A stretch of DNA of 64,000 nt from Paracoccus alcaliphilus (GCF_028553725.1 NZ_CP067124.1:1932001-1996000); one strand, 5' to 3'. Shown: positions 8,617 to 18,064, numbered from the stretch's first letter. Made by a program: numbers and translations. Notes: a model not told the origin generated them from the letters alone.

Positions 8617-9303
8617 ATGAGTGCAGAAAATCAAGCGGTTATCGCTGGTTCCGTTCATGCCGGTCAGACAACTGTTTCGGCATCGCCGCGCCGCACCAGT
8701 CTGTATCGGCGCTATGTCAAACGTCCGCTGGATGTTTTTCTGGTTTTACTTGGTTCGCCCATTGTTGTTCCGGTCGTGTTCATCCTTGCCCTGCTGGTTT
8801 GGAAGAGCGGGGGGCAGCCGTTTTATTCCCAGCAGCGTGTCGGGCGCGACGGGAAACAATACAGAATGTGGAAGCTGCGCAGCATGGTCATTGATGCCGA
8901 CCAGCGCCTTGCCACTTATCTGGAGGAGAATGAAGAGGCGCGTCTGGAATGGGAAACGACGCAGAAGCTGCGCCATGATCCGCGCGTGACTCCGGTCGGC
9001 CATTTCATCCGCCGCAGTTCGCTGGATGAACTGCCGCAGCTGTGGAACGTACTGAAGGGAGACATGAGCCTGATCGGTCCGCGCCCGATGATGCCCTGTC
9101 AGGAAGATATGTATCAATGCGATGCCTATTACGTCATCCGGCCCGGCATCACCGGCTATTGGCAGACGGCGGGCCGCAATGACACCTCTTTCGCTGACCG
9201 GGCATGGTTCGACGAACGCTATGAACGGGATCTGAGCTTCGGCAATGATCTGGGAATTCTGGTGCGGACCGTCGGCGTGGTTCTGAAGGCCACCGGTCAC
9301 TGA
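8617..9303 (+). CDS. ExoY-like undecaprenyl-phosphate sugar phosphotransferase
   Basis: Probable priming enzyme for exopolysaccharide repeat units: it moves a sugar-1-phosphate from a UDP-sugar onto undecaprenyl phosphate at the inner membrane. The 228 residues match the short, catalytic-domain-only ExoY/PssA class rather than the longer WbaP class. Features in order: one hydrophobic membrane segment at about 34-62 beginning RPLDVFLVLLGSP, then QQRVGRDGKQYRMWKLRSM, then RRSSLDELPQLWNVLKGDMS with LIGPRP, and RPGITGYWQTAGR. ATG 8617 follows a G-rich ribosome site; an in-frame ATG at 8554 would add 21 atypical residues. Codon use in the first half is less GC-rich than its neighbours. No glycosyltransferase cluster adjoins it; the capsule export genes are 23 kb away. 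Confidence 0.9.
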   Translation: MSAENQAVIAGSVHAGQTTVSASPRRTSLYRRYVKRPLDVFLVLLGSPIVVPVVFILALLVWKSGGQPFYSQQRVGRDGKQYRMWKLRSMVIDADQRLATYLEENEEARLEWETTQKLRHDPRVTPVGHFIRRSSLDELPQLWNVLKGDMSLIGPRPMMPCQEDMYQCDAYYVIRPGITGYWQTAGRNDTSFADRAWFDERYERDLSFGNDLGILVRTVGVVLKATGH

Positions 9304-9328
9304 TCCGAATTGTGCTGTGAAGAGTACC

Positions 9329-9357
9329 GGCCCCGTCTGTTCAGGTGGGGCCTTTTT
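9329..9357 (+). terminator. Rho-independent terminator after the ExoY-like gene
   Basis: GGCCCC (9329-9334) pairs with GGGGCC (9347-9352), followed by TTTTT. It overlaps the 3' end of the convergent ImuA-like gene (stop at 9341). Confidence 0.85.
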
Positions 9358-9925
9358 CCTTGTCCGGATCAGTGGGCAGGGGCAGCCATTCCGGTTGCGG
9401 GCTGCCATGGTGCCAGCGGACCTGCCACGCGCCTGCCGCGCCGGATTTGTTCTTCAGCAGTTCCCACCGCATCAGCGCCCGGTCCATGTCGGGCGGCCCG
9501 GGATCAAAGACCGGGCTGGCGCGCCAGCGGGTCTCTGATGCGTTGCTGCCCATGCCCTCGGGGATCAGGCACAGGCCGGTCGCCTGTCCTGCCCTTGCGG
9601 CAAGTTGCAGGCGGCGGCCTTCGCGCAGGTCCAGCGGGCGGGTGATCTCGATCACGACAAAGCCGGTGGCACCGTCCTTCAGGGCCTCTTCGGCGGCGGC
9701 CAGCGCATCGGTCTGATCGGCGGCCTTGGCGATCAGCAGCCGGTCGGGATCGAGGATGCCGGCCAGCCCCAGCGGGTCCGGGCCACCGCTGCGCCAGCCC
9801 TCGCGGATCCACAGGGCCGGGCCGTCGGTTTGGGCGATGGCCAGCAGGGCAAAGCCAAAGGCGCCGGGTCCGAGCACCTCGTGGACGCGGCCCCGGCGCA
9901 GGGGAAAAGGGGCGTCGGCGGGCAT
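9341..9925 (-). CDS. ImuA-like RecA-fold protein (orphan)
   Basis: 194 residues resembling the ImuA/SulA-related family, whose best-known members act with ImuB and DnaE2 in translesion synthesis. The recognisable pattern is GRVHEVLGPGAFGFALL near the N-terminus, then PALWIREGW, DPDRLLIAKAAD, DALAAAEEALKDGATGFVV, REGRRLQLAARAG and SETRWRASP. There is no Walker A P-loop, and no lexA, imuB or dnaE2 nearby. Its start lies 7 bases after the stop of the upstream acylase-like gene, so the two are probably co-transcribed. No ribosome site is obvious. Family membership is fairly confident from the pattern; function here is unknown. Confidence 0.65.
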   Translation of the reverse strand: MPADAPFPLRRGRVHEVLGPGAFGFALLAIAQTDGPALWIREGWRSGGPDPLGLAGILDPDRLLIAKAADQTDALAAAEEALKDGATGFVVIEITRPLDLREGRRLQLAARAGQATGLCLIPEGMGSNASETRWRASPVFDPGPPDMDRALMRWELLKNKSGAAGAWQVRWHHGSPQPEWLPLPTDPDKEKGPT

Positions 9926-9932
9926 GGCGGGC

Positions 9933-12344
9933 CTAACGCGGGATCAGGCGGGTGGTGCCGACCGCCGCCGCGCGGGCCAACTGCGGGTCCAGCGACATCG
10001 AGATATATTCGCCCCGCCGCCACAGTCCGGCCAGATCGTCGTAGTGCCGCGACAGCGGATGGCCCGACTGCCCGGTCGAGATGATGAAGACCGAACTGTC
10101 TGGATCGGCCAGATCATAGACCCCGCGATAACCCGCGCCGGTGACCGCCTGCCACGGTGCCGGATCGCGGCCCTGACTGGCCGATTGCGCCACGGTGAAA
10201 TCCCCGCCCGAGACCGATTGCGTCAGGTTCATGATCCAGCCCAGCCCGGTCCTGTCGCCCAGCCCCGGATGGATATGGCGCGCCTGATGCAGGTTGCCCC
10301 AGCGCCAGCTGGTGACATCGGGGCCGAAATGCGCCGACAGCTCCAGTATCGCCAGATCCAGCGATTGCCGGGCGATGGTGGTGCAATCCTCGTCCGGGGC
10401 GCTTTGCACGATATCGCACCAGCGCGCGGCGCCGCTGCGGTTGCGCAGCACGGCGTCGATGAAGGCGGGATGCAGGCTGTCTATATCATCGGCCAGCGGG
10501 CCAAGCTCGTCCCGGATCAGCCGGTCCTGCAAAGCGGCCATCCACGCGGAATAGATCAGCGGCTCCGGCAGGTGTTCGTTCATCTGCCCGTCCCATTCGG
10601 CCAGCAGGCGCAAGGCGTCCTGACGCTGGCGTTCGGGGGTGCCGGGGGCGGCGGGCTCTCCGGTGAACCACAGATCGGCGCCAACCAGCGGCAGCAGCGC
10701 CCGCGCCGCCGGGCTGACGATATCCAACTGCGAGGACACGAAGCTGTCGCGCGAATGGATCTCGCGTTCCTGCAACAGGTGCTTCAGGCGCGCACGACGC
10801 AGGCCGCCGGCGTGCTCTTCGGTTCCGATGACCATGTTGTCATCGCCGAGCGCGACCCTTGCGGCGGGCAGGATGTCGGTCCAGCGCCCCTCTCGCAGCC
10901 AGCCGGGCACCGGCATGGCGCCGCGGGTGGGATGGTCGTCGGCGCGTTGCGGCAGCGCCCCCACCAGCGACTGGCTGACGCCCGACGCATCGGCCAGCGT
11001 CACCGTCATGGCGGGCGCGACCACCGCCGACAGCACGTCGCGGGCCTGCGACTGGCCCTGCGCCGACATCAGCCCGATCAGCGCCGACATGGTACGGTCA
11101 TTGGTCGCCAGCCCCGTCCAGCGGACCGAGGCGACATGACCCAGCGGCAGGATATCGCGCAGCCCGGGGTCGATGGTGGTCACCACCGGGCCGTTTTCGG
11201 TTTCGCGCAGGGTGATGGTCTGATCGACCCCGTCGCGCACCCGGATCACCTCTCGCCGGGTGGCGAATTCGGTCCAGCCGGTCTGGCCGCGATAGCGCGA
11301 GGCATTGCCGGGCTGGACCTCTTCGACATAGATGTCGGTATCGTCGATCCCGGCAGGCGCCATGCCCCATGCCAGTTGCGGATTGCGCCCCGACAGGATC
11401 GCCGGAATCCCCGGAATGGTGGCGCCGATCACGCCCCCTGATGCCAGCTCCAGCCGCGCCAGATAGAACAGCGAGGGCGCGGTCAGCGGCACATGCAGGT
11501 CATTGGCCAGCAGCGCGCCCCCCGCCGTCGTCCGATCGGCCGAGGTCGCAAAGCTGTTCGCGCCGATGCCCAGACCCGGCGCCAGAAAGCCGATCAGGTC
11601 GCGATGGCGGTCGGCGTCGGTCCGGCGGCGTTCCGGCAGGCCAAGACGCGCGCCCGCGAACAGCGCCGCATAGGGTTGCAGCACCGGCCCGCTGCCGCTG
11701 AGCGAGACGATCTCGGGGCCATGTTCGGGCCATGCCAGAGACAGCCGGGCGCGCAGGATCTCATCGGCGGCGGCGGTGCTGCTGGCGGCGGCCAGCAGTT
11801 TCAGGATGGCGATGGAATCGGCGGGCTGCCAATAGGTGATCTGGTCGGGGAACAGAAAGAACTCGGGCGCGCCCCGGCCCCTTGCCTCAAGGTTGACCTG
11901 CGCAATCCATTGGTTGACCCCGGCGGCATAGGCCGCCAGCGCGCGTTTGGTGCCCTCGTCCTGCGCCGCCAGCGAGGCGGTGGCGTGGCGCTGAAATCCC
12001 AGTCTGCGGGCCAGATCGTCGGCGGGCAGGCTGCCCGGCCCGAAGATTTCCGACAGGCGGCCCTGCGCGGCGCGGCGCAGCACCGTCATCTGGAACAGCC
12101 GGTCCTGCGCATGGGCGACACCAAGGGCAAAGAACACGTCCTCGTCGCTGTCGCCGAAGATATGCGGCACGTTTTCGGTCGAGCGCACGATCTCGACCGG
12201 GGCCGAGATCCCCTCGACCCGGAAACTGGCGTCGTAATCGGGCAAAGAGCGGATGGCGAAATACCAGATCAGCACGCCCGAGACCACGCCCAGCACGATC
12301 AGCGCCACGGTCAGCCGAAGAAGCCAGCGGAAGATTGTCAGCAT
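9933..12344 (-). CDS. Penicillin-acylase-family protein (S45, Ntn-hydrolase fold), nucleophile apparently missing
   Basis: 803 residues with an N-terminal signal anchor (about 7-30, LLRLTVALIVLGVVSGVLIW), so the body is probably periplasmic. Family landmarks are present: ENVPHIFGDSDEDVFFALGVAHAQDRLFQM, LLANDLHVPLTAPSLFY, SGRNPQLAWGM and C-terminal SGHPLSRHYDDLAGLW. Active members (penicillin and quorum-signal acylases) cleave themselves before a Ser at a G-S-N or A-S-N junction. Here the matching segment reads GIGANSFATSADRT, putting Ala262 where the Ser should be. If that alignment is right, neither self-processing nor amide hydrolysis should occur. Read-through into the ImuA-like gene is likely. 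The fold is confident; activity is doubtful. Confidence 0.85.
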   Translation of the reverse strand: MLTIFRWLLRLTVALIVLGVVSGVLIWYFAIRSLPDYDASFRVEGISAPVEIVRSTENVPHIFGDSDEDVFFALGVAHAQDRLFQMTVLRRAAQGRLSEIFGPGSLPADDLARRLGFQRHATASLAAQDEGTKRALAAYAAGVNQWIAQVNLEARGRGAPEFFLFPDQITYWQPADSIAILKLLAAASSTAAADEILRARLSLAWPEHGPEIVSLSGSGPVLQPYAALFAGARLGLPERRRTDADRHRDLIGFLAPGLGIGANSFATSADRTTAGGALLANDLHVPLTAPSLFYLARLELASGGVIGATIPGIPAILSGRNPQLAWGMAPAGIDDTDIYVEEVQPGNASRYRGQTGWTEFATRREVIRVRDGVDQTITLRETENGPVVTTIDPGLRDILPLGHVASVRWTGLATNDRTMSALIGLMSAQGQSQARDVLSAVVAPAMTVTLADASGVSQSLVGALPQRADDHPTRGAMPVPGWLREGRWTDILPAARVALGDDNMVIGTEEHAGGLRRARLKHLLQEREIHSRDSFVSSQLDIVSPAARALLPLVGADLWFTGEPAAPGTPERQRQDALRLLAEWDGQMNEHLPEPLIYSAWMAALQDRLIRDELGPLADDIDSLHPAFIDAVLRNRSGAARWCDIVQSAPDEDCTTIARQSLDLAILELSAHFGPDVTSWRWGNLHQARHIHPGLGDRTGLGWIMNLTQSVSGGDFTVAQSASQGRDPAPWQAVTGAGYRGVYDLADPDSSVFIISTGQSGHPLSRHYDDLAGLWRRGEYISMSLDPQLARAAAVGTTRLIPR

Positions 12345-12519
12345 CGTAAGGCCACTTCCATGCCTGTCGGGGCTTTGCCCGCTTGGTTATGTTCGCCGCC
12401 GCTTGACCCTGACGCGCCGGGATGTTGTCGTGCTGCATAAGACAGCGCCGCGGGCATTTCAACGCAACTGCTGCCGGGCTGCGGCGTGGATCGGAAAAAT
12501 AGCTGTGAATGAGGGGAAG

Positions 12520-13386
12520 ATGGCGAAACTTGCATTTCTTGGGCTGGGGGTCATGGGGGCCCCGATGGCGGGGCATCTGGCGCGCGCGGGACACGAGGTG
12601 ACGGTCTATAACCGCACCGCGGCGCGAGCCGAGGCCTGGGTGGCCGAACATGGCGGCCACCACGCGCCAACCCCGCGAGAGGCGGCCGAAGGCGCGCAAT
12701 TCGTCATGAGCTGCGTGGGCAATGACGACGATCTGCGGCAGGTCTGTCTGGGCCCGGACGGCGCCTTCGCAGGCATGGCGGATGGCGCGGTGTTCGTCGA
12801 TCACACCACGGTTTCGGCGGCGGTAACGCGCGAACTGGCGGCTGTCGCCTCCGAGGCCGGGCTGGGCTTCGTGGATGCGCCGATCTCGGGCGGGCAGGCG
12901 GGGGCCGAGAATGGCCAGCTGTCCATCATGTGCGGCGGCGCGCAGGCCGATTATGACCGGGTCGAGCCGGTTCTGGCGGCCTATGCCCGCATCTGCCGCC
13001 GTCTGGGCGATGTCGGCGCGGGGCAGATGACCAAGATGTGCAACCAGATCGCCATAGCCGGGCTGGTGCAGGGGTTGGCGGAATCGCTGGCCTTCGCCCA
13101 GAAGGCCGGGTTGGACTCCGATGCCGTGGTCGAGGTCATCAGTCAGGGCGCGGCGGGCAGCTGGCAGATGGCCAATCGCCACAAGACCATGGCCGAGGGC
13201 CGGTTCGATTTCGGTTTCGCGGTGGACTGGATGCGCAAGGATCTGGCGATCTGTCTGGCTGCGGGGGATGAGATTGGCGCGCCGCTGCCGGTCACCGCGC
13301 TGATCGACCAGTTCTACAAGGAGGTGCAGTCGATGGGTGGCGGGCGTTGGGACACCTCGTCGCTGATCGCGCGGCTGACGCGCTGA
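12520..13386 (+). CDS. NAD(P)-dependent beta-hydroxyacid dehydrogenase (3-hydroxyisobutyrate dehydrogenase / tartronate semialdehyde reductase family)
   Basis: Cytoplasmic oxidoreductase of 288 residues. Signatures: the dinucleotide motif FLGLGVMGAPMAGHLARAG at the N-terminus, the substrate loop DAPISGGQAGAENG (about 120-135), and the catalytic Lys in GAGQMTKMCNQ (near 170). ATG 12520 is chosen because GAGGGGA lies just upstream and the Rossmann strand begins at once. It converges on a Liv-type transporter cluster with a 6-base gap. 3-Hydroxyisobutyrate from valine would fit a branched-chain amino acid importer, but 2-hydroxy-3-oxopropionate reductase activity is equally possible from sequence, so I give no symbol. 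Confidence 0.85.
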   Translation: MAKLAFLGLGVMGAPMAGHLARAGHEVTVYNRTAARAEAWVAEHGGHHAPTPREAAEGAQFVMSCVGNDDDLRQVCLGPDGAFAGMADGAVFVDHTTVSAAVTRELAAVASEAGLGFVDAPISGGQAGAENGQLSIMCGGAQADYDRVEPVLAAYARICRRLGDVGAGQMTKMCNQIAIAGLVQGLAESLAFAQKAGLDSDAVVEVISQGAAGSWQMANRHKTMAEGRFDFGFAVDWMRKDLAICLAAGDEIGAPLPVTALIDQFYKEVQSMGGGRWDTSSLIARLTR

Positions 13387-13392
13387 GACGGA

Positions 13393-14078
<686 letters not shown>

Positions 14079-14079
<1 letters not shown>

Positions 14080-14837
14080 CAGCCCTCCTTTCGGGCGGTT
14101 TCCTCGCCCAGATAGGCAGCGCGGACCTGCGGATCGCCGCGGATTTCGGCCGGGCTGCCGGTGGCGATGATGCGGCCATAGACCAGCACGCTGATCCGGT
14201 CGGCCAGCGCAAAGACCGCGTCCATGTCATGTTCGATCAGCACCAGCGTCACCTGACGCTTGAGGTTGCGCATGACCCCGATCAGCCGCTCGGCCTCGGA
14301 CCCCGAGGTGCCCGCCAGAGGTTCATCCAGCAGCAGCAGACGCGGTTCGGTGGCCAGCGCAATCGCCAGTTCCAGCTGCCGCTTTTCGCCATGCGACAGG
14401 CGGCCCGCGCGGATACGGGCGCGGCTTTCGATGCCCACCCGTGCCAGCGCCTGCATCGCGGCATCGTTCAGCGCGGTCTCCTCGGCCACCGGCGCCAGAA
14501 AGCGGAAGCTGCTGCCTGCGCGGGCCTGCACGGCGGTCGCAACATTTTCCAGCGCGGTGAAGCCCGGCAGGATCGAGGTGATCTGGAAGCTGCGGGACAT
14601 GCCCGCCCGCACCCGCGCATGCATCGGCTGGCCCATCATCTCGGCCCCGGCAAACCGCACCGAGCCGCCATCGGAACCGCTCTGGCCCGACAGCTGCGCG
14701 ATCAGCGTCGATTTGCCCGCGCCGTTGGGGCCGATGATGGCATGCAGCTCGCCCTCTTCGACGGCAAGGTTCAGATCGTCGGTCACCTTCAGCGCGCCAT
14801 AGGATTTGCGCAAGGCCCGGACTTCCAGCAGGCTCAT
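14079..14837 (-). CDS. livG: Liv-type ABC transporter ATP-binding protein LivG
   Basis: First ATPase subunit of the importer, 252 residues. Walker A IGPNGAGKSTLI, signature LSHGEKRQLELAIALA and Walker B LLLDEPLAGTSGSEAERL are all present, with the LivG-type segment GMSRSFQITSILPGFTALENV in between. The start at 14837 (MSLLEVRALRKSYG) is supported by GGAGGG about 8 bases upstream; extending further would run antiparallel into poorly conserved residues. It overlaps the livM stop by 4 bases and livF by 3. Confidence 0.92.
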
Positions 14838-15775
14838 CCGCGATCCCTCCGGAACAACCCGCTGATCCCATCGCGCGAGACCAGCACCACGATCACAAGC
14901 ATCAGGCCGAAGAACAGCGGCCAATGCTCGGTCAGCATGCCCAGCCCCTCCTCCAGCATCAGGGCGATGGTCGCGCCCGCCACCGCGCCCAGCAGATTGC
15001 CGGTGCCGCCAAGGACGACCATCACCACCAGTTCGCCCGAGACATGCCAGTTCATGAAGGCGGGCGAGACGAAGCCGGTCTGATTGGCCAGCATGACCCC
15101 CGCGACCGAGGCCATCGCGCCGGAAATCACGAAGGCCGTCAGCTGATAGCGGAAGGGCGAAAAGCCCACGGCCTGCATCCTGACCGGATTTTCGCGCGCC
15201 CCGGTCAGCACCCGGCCAAAGCGCGACCGGGTGATCGCCACCGCCAGCAGGTAAAGCCCGATCAGGATCGCCAGCGTGGCAAAATAAAGCGCCCGGTCAT
15301 CCTCCAGCAGCGGCTGGCCCATCAGGGTCGAGCGCGCCCGCAGCGTCACCCCGTCATCGCCGCCATAGGCTGACAGCGACACGAAAAAGAAGAACGCCAT
15401 CTGCGCGAAGGCCAGCGTGATCATGATGAAATAGATGCCGCGCGTGCGCAGCGATATCGCCCCCGTCACCAGCGCGAACAGCGCGGCGGCAGCGATCGCC
15501 GCCAGCAGATGCGCCCCCAGATCGGTGATGCCCGCCCGGCCAAGGATCGCCACCGAATAGGCGCCGATGCCGATATAGGCGGCATGACCAAAGCTGACCA
15601 TGCCGCCGTAACCAAGGATCAGGTCCAGCGCCAGCGCGGCGATGGCAAAGCCAAGGATGCGGGTCGCGATCACCACCAGATAGTGGTCGTTCAGCGCCGA
15701 TGCGATCATCGGCAGCAGCGCGAAGGCGGCAAACAGCAGCAGCGCGGCGGTTTTGCGGGTCATCAGGCGCATCAT
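14834..15775 (-). CDS. livM: Liv-type ABC transporter permease LivM
   Basis: Inner-membrane permease of the importer, 313 residues, with about nine hydrophobic segments. Diagnostic LivM sequences are DLILGYGGMVSFGHAAYIGIGAY near residue 50 and GRVLTGARENPVRMQAVGF near the coupling helix (the EAA-like loop that meets LivF/LivG). The first ATG overlaps the livH stop in an ATGA and a second ATG follows directly, so the exact start could be 3 bases further in. Confidence 0.92.
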   Translation of the reverse strand: MMRLMTRKTAALLLFAAFALLPMIASALNDHYLVVIATRILGFAIAALALDLILGYGGMVSFGHAAYIGIGAYSVAILGRAGITDLGAHLLAAIAAAALFALVTGAISLRTRGIYFIMITLAFAQMAFFFFVSLSAYGGDDGVTLRARSTLMGQPLLEDDRALYFATLAILIGLYLLAVAITRSRFGRVLTGARENPVRMQAVGFSPFRYQLTAFVISGAMASVAGVMLANQTGFVSPAFMNWHVSGELVVMVVLGGTGNLLGAVAGATIALMLEEGLGMLTEHWPLFFGLMLVIVVLVSRDGISGLFRRDRG

Positions 15776-16689
15776 GTCTTTTGCCCGAACAGACCGGCGG
15801 GGCGCAGCACCAGAATCACCGCCATCAGGATATAGACCAGCATCGGCGCCAGCACCCGTCCGGCCTGACCTGCGGCGGCGGGCTCCATCACCAGCCGCAG
15901 CAGGATCGGGCCGAAGCTGCGCCCCAGCGTGTCCACGATTCCTACCAGCAGCGCCCCGGCAAAGGCGCCGCGGACCGAGCCGATGCCGCCGATCACGATC
16001 ACCACGAAGGCCAGGATCAGCACGCTTTCCCCCATGCCCGGATCGACGGTCAGGATCGGCGCGACCATCGCGCCCGCGAAACCCGCCAGCATGGCGCCAA
16101 AGGCGAAGATCACCGTGAACAGGCGGCGGATATCCACCCCCAACGCCGCGACCATGGCGCGGTTGGTGGCGCCTGCGCGCAGCCTCATGCCGATGCGGGT
16201 GTGGCCGATAATCAGATACAACCCCAGCGCCGTGGCCAGCCCCGCCCCGATCACCGCCAGCCGGAACACCGGATAGCGCATCTGCCCGATCAGCGGGATC
16301 GAGCCCGACAGCGCATCAGGCATGGCGACCGACAGCGGCGCGGCGCCCCAGATGATCTCGACCGCCTCGCTGATGATCATCACCAGCCCGAAGGTCGCCA
16401 GCACCTGATCCAGATGCGGGCGGTCGTACAGCCTTCGAAAGACCAGCAACTCCAGCACCAGCCCGATCAGCAGCGTGGCGGGCAGCGTCAACAGCAATCC
16501 CAGCGCGAAACTGCCGGTCATCTGCGTGAAACTGACCACCAGATAGGCGCCGACCATATAGATCACGCCATGCGCAAGGTTCACGAAATCCATGATCCCG
16601 AAAACCAGCGTCAGCCCGGCGGCGATCAGGAACAGCAAGATGCCGAACTGCACCCCGTTCAGGAACTGAAGCAGAAACAATGAGGTCAT
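15772..16689 (-). CDS. livH: Liv-type ABC transporter permease LivH
   Basis: The other permease subunit, 305 residues and highly hydrophobic. It opens with FLNGVQFGILLFLIAAGLTL and the conserved GIMDFVNLAHGVIYMVGAY, and carries the coupling loop GMRLRAGATNRAMVAALGVD. Start 16689 gives the normal LivH N-terminus. A 38-base gap containing a hairpin separates it from the upstream substrate-binding-protein gene. Confidence 0.92.
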   Translation of the reverse strand: MTSLFLLQFLNGVQFGILLFLIAAGLTLVFGIMDFVNLAHGVIYMVGAYLVVSFTQMTGSFALGLLLTLPATLLIGLVLELLVFRRLYDRPHLDQVLATFGLVMIISEAVEIIWGAAPLSVAMPDALSGSIPLIGQMRYPVFRLAVIGAGLATALGLYLIIGHTRIGMRLRAGATNRAMVAALGVDIRRLFTVIFAFGAMLAGFAGAMVAPILTVDPGMGESVLILAFVVIVIGGIGSVRGAFAGALLVGIVDTLGRSFGPILLRLVMEPAAAGQAGRVLAPMLVYILMAVILVLRPAGLFGQKT

Positions 16690-16701
16690 GGCGGTCGGTC
16701 C

Positions 16702-16727
16702 GGGATGTGCTGCGTCGCAGCCATCCC
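16702..16727 (-). promoter_or_regulatory. Hairpin between livJ and livH
   Basis: Directly after the livJ stop, GGGATG and CATCCC pair, continued by CTGC/GCAG around a 3-base loop, with a small internal mismatch. There is no T-run. Such hairpins often protect or attenuate message so that the binding protein is made in excess over the permeases; that role is inferred. Confidence 0.5.
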
Positions 16728-17897
16728 TTAATTCATCGCGCAGTCAGAGACATAGCTGTCCTGATAATCCTCGAAGATCTTTTCGACGATCGAGGTGGCG
16801 TATTTGCCGTCCTCGCGCTGGATCACCTTGGTCAGATAAAAGTCCTGAATCGGAAAGTTGTTCGGGCCAAAGCTGAAATTGCCGCGAACCGAGGTGAAGG
16901 GCGCCTCTTTCAGCGCTGCCAGCAGCGCGTCGCGGTCGGCCGCTCCGCCCGCCTGACGCACGGCCCCATCGATCAGCTTGGCCGCGTCATAGGCCTGCAT
17001 CGCATAGACCGCCGGAACCTGATTGAACTTTGCCTCGTAAGCCTCGACAAAGGCCTTGTTTTCCGGCGTATCCAGATCGGGTGCCCAGTTCGAGCCGCCA
17101 AGAAAGTCGATGGCCGCATCCTGCTGGGCGGGCAGGGTCGATTCGTCCACCGTGAAGGCCGACAGAAACGGGATCGTCTCCAGTCCCGCCTGTCGATACT
17201 GGCGCACAAGGTTCACGCCCATGCCGCCGGGCATGAAGGCAAATACGGCATCGGGCTGCATGGCCGCGATCTGCGCCAGTTCCGCCGAATAGTCCAGCTG
17301 GCCCAGCTGGGTGAAGATCTCGCCCGCGACGCCGCCGTCATAGCTGTGGCGGAACCCGGCCAGCGCGTCCTTGCCCGCCTGATAGTTCGGCGCCAGCAGG
17401 AACACATTGTCGAAACCCTGCGCCTTGGCATAGGCGCCCATCACCTCGTGCATCTGGTCGTTCTGATACGAGGTCGCAAAGACGTTCGGATGACATTCCG
17501 TCCCGGCGAAGGTCGAGGGTCCGGCATTCGGGCTGATCAGGATCGCGCCCGCATCGGTGACCGGCTTGGCAACCGCGCCCATGATGTTGGAAAAGATCGG
17601 CCCGACCACGATATCGGCACCATTGCGCTGGACCAGTTCGCGCGCCTTGTTGGTGGCGACATCGGGTTTCAGCTCGTCATCGACGACGATGATCTGGGTC
17701 TTCATGCCGCCGATCTCGCCGATCTCTTCGGCGGCCAGCAGAAAGCCGTCGCGGGCCATCTCGCCCAGCACGGCAGAGGGGCCGGACAGCGTCACCAGAA
17801 GGCCGATGGTCAGCGTGTCGTCCTCTTGCGCGGCGACGGGCCCGGCAAGGCAGGTCGTCGCGGCAAGCAGGGCGGGAATTCTGCGAAAATGGCTCAT
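16728..17897 (-). CDS. livJ: Liv-type ABC transporter periplasmic substrate-binding protein
   Basis: Periplasmic receptor of the importer, 389 residues. A Sec signal peptide (FRRIPALLAATTCLAGPVAAQ) precedes the type I periplasmic binding fold: LTIGLLVTLSGPSAVLGEMA, then VGPIFSNIMGAVAKPVTDAG with SPNAGPSTFAGTECHPNVF, and YAMQAYDAAKLIDGAV near the C-terminus. Start 17897 is set by AGGAAGG a few bases upstream and the signal peptide; an in-frame upstream ATG would add 30 residues without a signal. The family also binds amides, aromatics and urea, so 'branched-chain amino acid' is a class label, not a proven substrate. First gene of its operon. Confidence 0.88.
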   Translation of the reverse strand: MSHFRRIPALLAATTCLAGPVAAQEDDTLTIGLLVTLSGPSAVLGEMARDGFLLAAEEIGEIGGMKTQIIVVDDELKPDVATNKARELVQRNGADIVVGPIFSNIMGAVAKPVTDAGAILISPNAGPSTFAGTECHPNVFATSYQNDQMHEVMGAYAKAQGFDNVFLLAPNYQAGKDALAGFRHSYDGGVAGEIFTQLGQLDYSAELAQIAAMQPDAVFAFMPGGMGVNLVRQYRQAGLETIPFLSAFTVDESTLPAQQDAAIDFLGGSNWAPDLDTPENKAFVEAYEAKFNQVPAVYAMQAYDAAKLIDGAVRQAGGAADRDALLAALKEAPFTSVRGNFSFGPNNFPIQDFYLTKVIQREDGKYATSIVEKIFEDYQDSYVSDCAMN

Positions 17898-17993
17898 CTC
17901 TGCCTTCCTGTTGCTGTGGGCCGCGTGGGCGGCAGCCTGCATGATGTCGTTTTCTTTAGACCGCATCAACAGCCGGCATCGAGTCAAGAAATT

Positions 17994-18016
17994 ATTATGG
18001 ACTTGAAATAGTTCAA
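17994..18016 (-). promoter_or_regulatory. Candidate liv promoter with TTGAA-N4-TTCAA palindrome
   Basis: On the minus strand TTGAAC (18016-18011), 16 bases, then TAATTT gives a plausible sigma-70-type promoter about 100 bases before livJ. The -35 hexamer is part of the perfect inverted repeat TTGAA (18003-18007) / TTCAA (18012-18016), a possible repressor site. Confidence 0.3.
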
Positions 18017-18064
18017 CTGCAACGCAGCGGGTAAATCCGCTGCATCAGGACGGGATGGTCGGCC

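Noticed and set aside
8617..9303. ExoY-like gene as part of the kps capsule cluster
   Set aside because: It is 22 kb away, on a separate transcript bounded by its own terminator. Group-2 capsules exported by KpsMT do not use an undecaprenyl-phosphate primer of this type.
9726..11441. 571-codon open frame on the plus strand opposite the acylase-like gene
   Set aside because: Antisense shadow with no recognisable domain. The minus-strand protein has clear family motifs and a signal anchor.
12371..12384. GGGGCTTTGCCC resembling the final hairpin of the intergenic elements
   Set aside because: The pairing is imperfect and the conserved AAATATCCCGGGGG lead is missing, so it is not counted as a copy.
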